Below are positions 23,255-28,810 of a stretch of DNA of 28,810 bases, piece after piece; position 1 is the stretch's first letter, and each line of letters starts with the position of its first letter. Below the pieces are notes generated by a model. The model saw only the letters and a program-made list of their open reading frames with translations. It did not search any database and was not told the origin of the DNA. Made by a program: the position numbers and the translations under genes. The stretch spans positions 1 through 28,810 of the forward strand of contig JBFJTG010000029.1 in assembly GCA_041625575.1 (NCBI GenBank), given 5' to 3'. This DNA is from Litorivivens sp041625575 (GTDB lineage: Bacteria; Pseudomonadota; Gammaproteobacteria; Pseudomonadales; Spongiibacteraceae).

Positions 23255-24703
23255 TCATTCGTCCTCCGCTACTATCCAGGTATCTTTACTGCCACCACCC
23301 TGGGATGAGTTGACAATATAGGAGCCCTTCACCAGAGCTACGCGAGTCAGCCCTCCGGCGGTTACGTAGGAGCCCTGCCCGCTCTGCAAAATAAAGGGCC
23401 GCAAATCGACATGACGCGGTTCGACGTGGTCATCAACCATCACCGGCGCGGTTGATAATTCCAGCAGTGGCTGGGCGATATAGTTTCGCGGGTCGGCCTT
23501 GATCAGTTGCTTAAACTCATCCCGCTGCTTCTGACTCGCCTGCGGCCCCATCAGCATGCCGTAGCCTCCGGATTCGTTAGCGGGCTTAACGACCAGCTTG
23601 TCGAGATTGGCAAGCACGTGTTTCATTTGCTTTTCATCAGAGCAAATATAGCTAGGCACATTATCGATAATAGGATCTTCATCAAGGTAGTAGCGAATGA
23701 TCGCAGGCACATAAGTGTAGATCACTTTGTCGTCGGCCACCCCCGCGCCGGGCACGTTCGCCAGAGCAACATTCCCTTTTTGCCAAGCGCGCATCAATCC
23801 GGGCACACCGAGCATGGAATCTTTGTTGAACACTTGCGGATCAAGAAAGAGATCGTCGATTCGGCGATAAATAACATCTACCTTGGCCAAGCCGTTAATG
23901 GTGCGCATAAAAACATGATCATCCTGCACCACCAGGTCTTGTCCTTCTACCAGCTCTGCGCCCATTCGTTGCGCCAGGTAGGCGTGCTCAAAATAGGCCG
24001 AGTTATAAATGCCGGGGGTCAACACAACAACTTCAGGATAATCCAGCGGTCGTGGCGAAATTGCCGCAAGCGTGTCAAATAAATGGCTGGGATAGTCACC
24101 AACCGGAAGAATTTTCTGGCCCCTCAGGAGCTCGGGGAAAACCCGCTTTGTGGCGGCACGGTTTTCGAGCATATAGGAGACGCCCGAAGGAACCCGCAAA
24201 TTGTCTTCAAGCACATAAAGCTGGCCATCGCCGGCACGCACCAGATCCGAGCCACAAACATGGGCCCACACCCCACCGACAGGTTTCATACCGATGCATT
24301 GCTTGCGAAAATTTTTGGACTTTGCGATTAATTCCTTGGGGACAACACCATCCTTAAGAATTTTTTGATCGTTGTACAGGTCATCAATAAACATATTCAA
24401 AGCCTGTAAACGCTGAATCAGGCCTTTTTCGGTAACAGCCCACTCCTTGGCTGCAATCACACGGGGAATGAGGTCGAAGGGCCAATCACGATCAATGTTG
24501 CCGGCATCACTGTATACGGTAAAGGTGATTCCCATGGTCGTGATAGCCGCTTCAGCGGCATGCTTTCGGGAGTTCAGCGCACCGGGCTTCAGCTTGTGCA
24601 GATATTTGACGATATCGCGTGCATGGGGACGGGCCACTCCCGGCGAGCTAATCAGTTCGTCATAAAAAGGTGCCGATTTGTAAGCTTTCCAATCTATTCC
24701 CAT
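23255..24703 (-). CDS. Circularly permuted ATP-grasp protein (COG2308 type)
   Basis: The 482-residue protein belongs to the circularly permuted ATP-grasp family often found beside alpha-E and Anbu genes. Diagnostic segments include GITFTVYSDAGNIDRDWPFDLIPRV, VCGSDLVRAGDGQLYVLEDNLRVPSGVSYM (DNLRVPSG is a hallmark), VVKPANESGGYGML with a nucleotide-binding lysine and glycine-rich loop, and HVDLRPFIL. These enzymes are predicted amide or peptide ligases; the order of ATP-grasp elements is permuted as in glutathionylspermidine synthetase. No substrate is known. The ATG at 24703 has a GGGGT site six bases before it. It is the first gene of the operon with the alpha-E and metallopeptidase genes. 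Confidence 0.92.
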   Translation of the reverse strand: MGIDWKAYKSAPFYDELISSPGVARPHARDIVKYLHKLKPGALNSRKHAAEAAITTMGITFTVYSDAGNIDRDWPFDLIPRVIAAKEWAVTEKGLIQRLQALNMFIDDLYNDQKILKDGVVPKELIAKSKNFRKQCIGMKPVGGVWAHVCGSDLVRAGDGQLYVLEDNLRVPSGVSYMLENRAATKRVFPELLRGQKILPVGDYPSHLFDTLAAISPRPLDYPEVVVLTPGIYNSAYFEHAYLAQRMGAELVEGQDLVVQDDHVFMRTINGLAKVDVIYRRIDDLFLDPQVFNKDSMLGVPGLMRAWQKGNVALANVPGAGVADDKVIYTYVPAIIRYYLDEDPIIDNVPSYICSDEKQMKHVLANLDKLVVKPANESGGYGMLMGPQASQKQRDEFKQLIKADPRNYIAQPLLELSTAPVMVDDHVEPRHVDLRPFILQSGQGSYVTAGGLTRVALVKGSYIVNSSQGGGSKDTWIVAEDE

Positions 24704-24852
24704 GTTCTACCCCACCCCTGTTTACCCGTGGAAGGTGCACATCAGCCAGCCAGAAGACTGGGCCGTAGATATCTACCAGAGTGCACTGGCGAACTAGCCC
24801 TGTAAAGGCGAATTAGCCATTAGCGAAATGAATAATGATCGGGAGGGAAGAA

Positions 24853-24876
24853 AGCGGTACCGGAACCGGTACCGCT
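24853..24876 (-). terminator. Terminator hairpin after ornithine decarboxylase
   Basis: A perfect 11-base inverted repeat (AGCGGTACCGG, two-base loop, CCGGTACCGCT) lies just after the decarboxylase stop on the minus strand. It is followed there by TTTCTTCCC, a short pyrimidine tail. It probably ends the decarboxylase transcript and separates it from the ATP-grasp operon downstream. The rest of the 24704-24885 gap shows no gene; a promoter for the ATP-grasp operon should be there but is not clearly visible. Confidence 0.65.
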
Positions 24877-24885
24877 GCAGACTTT

Positions 24886-26037
24886 CTAAATTACGTAGGT
24901 TTTTAACGGAGGAAAGCCGTTGAACTCAACGGAGCTATAGCTTGTCGTATAGGCACCGGTTGACAGCCAATAGAGCTTATCGCCAGCTTCCAGACTCAAT
25001 GGTAAAGAGTAGCGATGATCCTCATAGAGAATATCCATACTGTCACAGGTCGGCCCTGCCAGAATGACCTCTTCCTCTTCACCATCCTTATCGCAATACA
25101 AAGGATATTTGATGGCTTCGCCCAGTGACTCGATAAGGCCTCCGAACAAACCAACGTCGAGGTACACCCAGCGATAGAGCGAATCGCGCGACTTGGTAGA
25201 AATCAACACGACTTCGCTGATCAATACGCCCGACTCGCCCACCAGAGAACGGCCTGGCTCGATAATGATTTCCGGCTGATCGTCCAGAAAGTCTTCATCC
25301 AGAAAGCGGCGGATCGATTGCCCGTAGGCTTCAATCTCGTGAGTACGATTGGTATACAAAGCCGGCATTCCGCCGCCCATATTGATCATGCTCAGCTTGA
25401 TACCGTGCTCGCCGACGCGATCGCAAATAAAGCGCACCTTGCCGATGGCCGCGTCCCAGGCGCCGATATCACGCTGCTGCGAACCGACATGGAAGGAAAT
25501 GCCGCAGGCGTTCAAACCCAGCTCGTGAGCCAGCAGAATCAGCTCAATGGCCATATCTGCCTGGCAACCGAATTTACGGGACAGGGGCCAGTCAGCGGTT
25601 TCGGTACCCTCAGTAAGGATGCGCACGTAGACCTTAGAGCCCGGCGCATGCAGGGCAAGATTGCGCAAATCCGACTCACTGTCGGTAGCGAACATGCGAA
25701 TACCCTTGCTATAGGCGTATTCTACATCCACAGCCTTCTTGATTGTGTTTCCGTAACTCATGCGGTCGGGAGTAATACCCAAGCCCAGAAGCTTGTCTAA
25801 CTCGTAGCGCGAGGCAATATCAAAATTGGAGCCTAAATCGGCAAGACAACTAATAACCGCCGCCTCCGGGTTCGCTTTAACGGCATAGTAAACAGAGGCA
25901 TAGGGAAACACTTCCCTCAGCTCCTGATACTTAAAGCGAATCACCTCCCGGTCTACCACCAGGCATGGCGTGGGTTTGTCTTCGGCAAACGCGCGAATGC
26001 GCTGCCAGATTTCTTCTGTTAAAACCGACTGCTCCAT
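24886..26037 (-). CDS. speC: Ornithine/lysine decarboxylase, alanine racemase fold (type III)
   Basis: The 383-residue PLP enzyme should decarboxylate ornithine to putrescine, the precursor for SpeE. It is of the eukaryotic-like fold found in Pseudomonas SpeC, not the long inducible E. coli type. PLP Lys54 lies in YYAVKANPE, SFHVGSQQ carries the PLP-stacking histidine, NMGGGMPA and IEPGRSLV bind the phosphate, and GPTCDSMDILYE carries the catalytic cysteine. Activity on lysine as well as ornithine cannot be excluded. I chose the ATG at 26037 (MEQSVLTEE); the open frame upstream to 26097 lacks similarity. With speD and speE it completes spermidine synthesis from ornithine, though the Anbu locus lies between. 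Confidence 0.92.
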   Translation of the reverse strand: MEQSVLTEEIWQRIRAFAEDKPTPCLVVDREVIRFKYQELREVFPYASVYYAVKANPEAAVISCLADLGSNFDIASRYELDKLLGLGITPDRMSYGNTIKKAVDVEYAYSKGIRMFATDSESDLRNLALHAPGSKVYVRILTEGTETADWPLSRKFGCQADMAIELILLAHELGLNACGISFHVGSQQRDIGAWDAAIGKVRFICDRVGEHGIKLSMINMGGGMPALYTNRTHEIEAYGQSIRRFLDEDFLDDQPEIIIEPGRSLVGESGVLISEVVLISTKSRDSLYRWVYLDVGLFGGLIESLGEAIKYPLYCDKDGEEEEVILAGPTCDSMDILYEDHRYSLPLSLEAGDKLYWLSTGAYTTSYSSVEFNGFPPLKTYVI

Positions 26038-26076
26038 TAATAACACCCCGCATTGGGCCGAAGGAAAAGGGCGCGA

Positions 26077-26104
26077 ATCGTACAGCAGTTTTATCAATTC
26101 GCAA
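26077..26104 (-). promoter_or_regulatory. Candidate promoter for ornithine decarboxylase
   Basis: On the minus strand, TTGCGA (26104-26099) and TACGAT (26082-26077) are separated by 16 bases and lie about 40 bases upstream of the decarboxylase ATG. A GGGGTG seven bases before the ATG could serve as the ribosome-binding site. The plus-strand promoter for the small gene at 26190 is not clear. Confidence 0.4.
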
Positions 26105-26189
26105 AGGGGAACTTACTCTGTAATTTGTTTGTCATCAAATATAGAGAAACTTGCACCAAGACGATAGCAAAGAAAAGAAAAGGTAAGCA

Positions 26190-26387
26190 ATGAAAACAAG
26201 AGAACCGGAACTAGACGTTAAGGCTTTGTGCAGCCGCAAACTGCTGGATTTACTCAAGAATAAGGAGTGTGAAAGCAGCCTTGAACGCCGCGCGATCGAA
26301 CTGGAACTGCTGCAGCGAAAACACTACCTCGATCAGATGGCGCTGCTGGATGACTTTCGTGCTTCAGCTACAGCGACAAGGCATTAA
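26190..26387 (+). CDS. Small hypothetical protein (65 aa)
   Basis: This 65-residue soluble protein is charged and probably all helical (MKTREPELDVKALCSRKLLD, then ECESSLERRAIELELLQRKH). It starts with an ATG preceded by AAAGGTAAG, a usable ribosome-binding site at a short distance. It is transcribed divergently from ornithine decarboxylase. Its last 20 bases overlap the 3' end of the F-like membrane protein gene on the other strand. I do not recognise the family. Being short, it could be a chance frame, but the codon use and start context favour a real gene. Confidence 0.55.
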   Translation: MKTREPELDVKALCSRKLLDLLKNKECESSLERRAIELELLQRKHYLDQMALLDDFRASATATRH

Positions 26388-27312
26388 CCAAGGCCACATA
26401 GGGCAACAAAGCCAGTAGCAGCCACGGCATGGCCCGCGACCAGAAAGCCGCCTGCGCCACACAGTCCTCATACACAGCCCGTGTCAAAGCAATCTGGGCA
26501 TCCTGAGCGGTAGCACCGGGCTCAACCGCCGGCAGGCTGAGTCCCTCCAATATTTTGCTTTGCTGCAGGGCAGTTGACAGTTTTTCACCCGCCTGCACCG
26601 ACCGGTGCACCGCCGCGAAGTGCTTTTGCATGGGGGTTGCCGGCATGCGCCGCGATGACTGTTTTAAGGCTTGAGGCAAGGTAAACCCGGCGGCCAGGCA
26701 AAGGTTTAGATGACTCAGAAAATGGAACGTTTGGTAGCGCGAGAGCATGGCGCCAACACCCGGCAATCGAAATACCAGAGCGCGGATTTTGGGAGACACC
26801 CAGCCCGAGCGGTAGGCCGTTAGTGACAGGGGCACGGCACAAATGAGAACTACGCCCGGCACCAGGGCCAGCAAGAAATTTCCCAGCGCCTCATAGACCG
26901 TAAACTGCCCCAGACCGAAACCGAGCGCCGGAATACCCACAACCAGCACCAACACTGTTATTAAGGGCAACCACAGATTCTGGCGCAGCTCCCGCAGAAA
27001 AGCATCCAGCAAGCGGTAATGCGCAGCAATGCGATCATAGACAAAAGACAGGCCGCCTGTGGCCATGCCCAGCTGCATAAACTGGAGCTCCCACTCGAAA
27101 AACTGGCCGCCCTTCTTTAACTCATCGATAACCAGTTCCTGACCCGACGCAAACTGATCGGCCAGCTCTTCCAGATCGGCACGCTCGGCAACCTGCTGAC
27201 CCCGCCGCATGAGGGCGAATACCTGATCCCAGTCACTGTCACCGTTTTGTTGTTCGCTGAGTGTTTTGAACAACACCTCGCGGTGACTGGCTGATAAGTC
27301 TTTCAATTCCAT
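26368..27312 (-). CDS. Type II secretion F-domain-like membrane protein
   Basis: The 314-residue protein (from ATG 27312; an ATG at 27330 is possible) resembles the T2SSF/PilC family of inner-membrane platform proteins but is short for GspF (about 400). An N-terminal soluble helical part of about 115 residues is followed by two membrane segments near residues 118-140 and 150-172 (LWLPLITVLVLVVGIPAL, ALVPGVVLICAVPLSL). A second F-like domain (LPGVGAMLSRYQTFHFLSHLN, LAAGFTLPQALKQSS) and a C-terminal helix follow. No other secretion or pilus genes are visible. It may be an isolated or divergent F protein; the system it serves is unknown. No clear ribosome-binding site precedes either start. Confidence 0.72.
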   Translation of the reverse strand: MELKDLSASHREVLFKTLSEQQNGDSDWDQVFALMRRGQQVAERADLEELADQFASGQELVIDELKKGGQFFEWELQFMQLGMATGGLSFVYDRIAAHYRLLDAFLRELRQNLWLPLITVLVLVVGIPALGFGLGQFTVYEALGNFLLALVPGVVLICAVPLSLTAYRSGWVSPKIRALVFRLPGVGAMLSRYQTFHFLSHLNLCLAAGFTLPQALKQSSRRMPATPMQKHFAAVHRSVQAGEKLSTALQQSKILEGLSLPAVEPGATAQDAQIALTRAVYEDCVAQAAFWSRAMPWLLLALLPYVALVNALSL

Positions 27313-27434
27313 GGAAGCACTTGAATACATCTAAGCAGTTTTTTATCAGTATAATTGACCGCGACTTTAGCATAGCTTACGGACCTGCGCATGCCACTAT
27401 GGCAAGCTCTAGGCATAGCCACCGGGAGTAACAC
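27313..27434. promoter_or_regulatory. Divergent intergenic region with TATAAT and a short inverted repeat
   Basis: An AT-rich stretch contains TATAAT at 27350-27355 on the plus strand and, overlapping it, TATACT on the minus strand, so promoters in both directions may overlap here. No good -35 could be placed for either. A short inverted repeat, TGCCA-CTA-TGGCA, lies at 27392-27404 and could be a regulator site. GGGAG six bases before the GTG at 27435 is the ribosome-binding site of the VWA-like gene. Confidence 0.35.
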
Positions 27435-28121
27435 GTGTCTGATCAGTTACCCGACAAAAGATCCTCATCCAAAGCCATTGCGGATTTTTTAAGCAAGGCG
27501 AACACCTTGCCTGCTCGACAGGAGCGCCCCGCCCAGCGCCTGATATTTTCGCTCGATGCGACTGCCAGCCGGCAAGCCAGCTGGAATCGCGCCAGAGAAT
27601 TGCACGCCGACATGTTCGAGGTCAGTAAGGGACTCAATCAGTTAGAGGTACAGCTGTGCTACTACCGCGGCATCGGCGAGTTCTATGCCAGCCCCTGGGG
27701 CAGCAGCGCGGGCCAGCTGCATGACCAAATGGCCAGCGTTGAGTGTCGCGGCGGCTACACCCAGATTCGCCTGCTGCTCAAACACGCGCTGGGCGAAACT
27801 CAGCTAAAACCCGTTCGGGCCCTGATTTTTATCGGAGATGCTGTTGAAGAGTCGGTCGATGAATTGTGCGGACTGGCCGGCAAGTGCGGGCTGCGCAAAT
27901 TACCCTTGTTTATTTTTCAGGAGGGCAATGATCCCGATGTTACCAAAGTCTTCCGGCGACTGAGCAAGCTGAGCGGCGGCGCCTACGCGCATTTCGACAG
28001 TAACAGCGCCAGCCAGTTAGCAGACTTGCTGCGCGCTGTAGCCACCTATGTGAGCGGAGGCGTGGATGCATTGCGTAAATTACAGGATAATGCGGCCAGA
28101 CACCTTCTTGAACAGTTATAG
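27435..28121 (+). CDS. VWA-like domain protein
   Basis: The 228-residue protein is predicted to be cytoplasmic and resembles a von Willebrand factor A domain. The strand RLIFSLDATASR carries a DxTxS sequence (Asp41, Thr43, Ser45) at the place of the metal-ion-dependent adhesion site, normally DxSxS. ALIFIGDAVEESVDELCGLAGKCG matches the later VWA strand with its acidic residue. There is no signal peptide or membrane segment. It starts with GTG. The gene lies 9 bases before the J-domain membrane protein gene, so the two are probably an operon. Such VWA and J-domain pairs suggest a role in assembly or quality control at the membrane, which is inference. Confidence 0.75.
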   Translation: MSDQLPDKRSSSKAIADFLSKANTLPARQERPAQRLIFSLDATASRQASWNRARELHADMFEVSKGLNQLEVQLCYYRGIGEFYASPWGSSAGQLHDQMASVECRGGYTQIRLLLKHALGETQLKPVRALIFIGDAVEESVDELCGLAGKCGLRKLPLFIFQEGNDPDVTKVFRRLSKLSGGAYAHFDSNSASQLADLLRAVATYVSGGVDALRKLQDNAARHLLEQL

Positions 28122-28130
28122 CGAGATACT

Positions 28131-28810
28131 ATGCTTCCGCGCCTGATTCTGGCCGCCGCCGTTATTGTTGCCATTGCCGTATTTGTACGCCGGGCCAATG
28201 CCAAACCCATCGCAGAGCGCCGTAAATACTACCTGACGCTGGCCGTAAGCGTTGCCGCGGGGGCGCTCATTCTGCTGTCATTGACTGGCCGGGTGCACTG
28301 GATAGGCGCATTGATCGGCGCGGTGCTGCCCTTTGTTCGGCAAGCCCTGCCCCTCCTGCTGCGGCTTGTGCCCTTTATCCATCACCAGAACAAGGCCAAG
28401 GCCGCCAGCCGTGGCGCAAGCAGTGGCAATCGCTCCGAGGTTAAAACCGAATGGCTGAGTATGAGCATGGAGCACGACTCGGGGCTACTCAGCGGTATCG
28501 TGGAAAAAGGGGAATTTGCAGGACAGGCCCTCGATGACTTGTCGCTTGAGCAACTGCAGCAGCTCTACAACGAATGCCTCGCCGCCGACAGAGACTCGGC
28601 AGAACTATTAAGCAGCTACCTGAAACACCGCTTCGGCGACCAGTGGAGCGAGCCGACCGCAAGCCGCGCATCGCCTTCAAACGGCAGCATGAGTCACAAT
28701 CAGGCACTGGCAGTGCTCGGCCTTCAGGAGGGTGCCGACAGAGACGCAATCATCAAGGCACACCGCAGCCTGATGCAAAAGTTGCACCCGGACCGCGGCG
28801 GCAACGATTA
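28131..28810 (+). CDS. Membrane-anchored J-domain protein (partial, runs off right edge)
   Basis: I translated this gene directly; 226 complete codons are in the window and the frame continues past the edge. It begins MLPRLILAAAVIVAIAVFVR. Hydrophobic segments lie at about residues 4-19, 36-53 and 58-80, so it is membrane-anchored. A middle region (SMSMEHDSGLLSGIVEKGEF) is typical of DnaJ-like membrane proteins of proteobacteria. At the C-terminus a J domain begins near residue 185 (NQALAVLGLQEGADRDAIIK) and reaches the HPD tripeptide in KLHPDRGGND. Such J domains stimulate the ATPase of Hsp70 (DnaK). Domain order, membrane helices first and J domain last, resembles TIM14-type co-chaperones. 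The last part of the J domain is missing. Confidence 0.85.
   Translation, partial: MLPRLILAAAVIVAIAVFVRRANAKPIAERRKYYLTLAVSVAAGALILLSLTGRVHWIGALIGAVLPFVRQALPLLLRLVPFIHHQNKAKAASRGASSGNRSEVKTEWLSMSMEHDSGLLSGIVEKGEFAGQALDDLSLEQLQQLYNECLAADRDSAELLSSYLKHRFGDQWSEPTASRASPSNGSMSHNQALAVLGLQEGADRDAIIKAHRSLMQKLHPDRGGND

Noticed and set aside
23507..24082. Long plus-strand open frame opposite the ATP-grasp gene
   Set aside because: The minus-strand protein has strong family motifs across the whole span. The plus-strand frame has none and no ribosome-binding site that I can see.
1..28810. tRNA, rRNA, IS elements, prophage or integrase genes
   Set aside because: No cloverleaf, rRNA segment, transposase or integrase protein was recognised on reading the window. 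A dedicated tRNA scan was not possible.

Overview
The window most likely comes from a Gram-negative gammaproteobacterium with moderate GC. Gene content and protein style suggest a marine, Cellvibrionales-like lineage; that placement is inference. Lipoprotein signals, an MltF-type transglycosylase, the speD-speE pair, an Anbu protease locus and GTAG-headed REP repeats fit this. The presence of coenzyme F420 genes, and of SDR, acyl-CoA ligase and crotonase proteins that recall actinobacterial lipid and steroid catabolism, is less usual and suggests gene exchange. I see no tRNA, rRNA, CRISPR array, phage or IS transposase.

Layout. (1) 1-2343, minus: a tightly coupled F420 operon with an NADPH:F420 oxidoreductase, CofE and CofD; CofD runs off the left edge. 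(2) 2672-9986: an SDR, a REP cluster, pyruvate kinase (minus), a PQQ-dependent dehydrogenase lipoprotein followed by a PaaY-like hexapeptide protein, a second REP pair, a DUF2237 protein and an acyl-CoA synthetase ending in a strong terminator. (3) 10049-14329, minus: a run with a small conserved protein, a GFA-family protein, a MAPEG-like membrane protein, an SDR, a third REP cluster, a DegT-fold protein whose PLP lysine is replaced by histidine, and another SDR. (4) 14465-17544, plus: an HSL-type hydrolase, a crotonase lacking one usual catalytic Glu, and MltF. (5) 17561-18872, minus: msrA and an O-methyltransferase.

(6) 19009-26037 is the most striking part. speD-speE (plus) and ornithine decarboxylase (minus) bracket an Anbu proteasome-like protease and a coupled minus-strand operon encoding a circularly permuted ATP-grasp ligase, an alpha-E protein and a zinc-ribbon metallopeptidase. 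The ligase, alpha-E and Anbu set is a known but poorly understood association, predicted to make and degrade a peptide or peptide tag. Here the metallopeptidase sits where a transglutaminase-like peptidase is often found, and a complete ornithine-to-spermidine pathway surrounds the set.

(7) 26190-28810: a small unknown protein, a short type II secretion F-like membrane protein, and a plus-strand pair of a VWA-like protein and a membrane J-domain protein cut by the right edge.

Working picture: regions 2-4 look like accessory catabolism of hydrophobic acyl or steroid-like substrates, possibly with F420-linked redox steps. Region 6 combines polyamine synthesis with an enigmatic ligase and protease system. 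These functional links are inferred from adjacency only.
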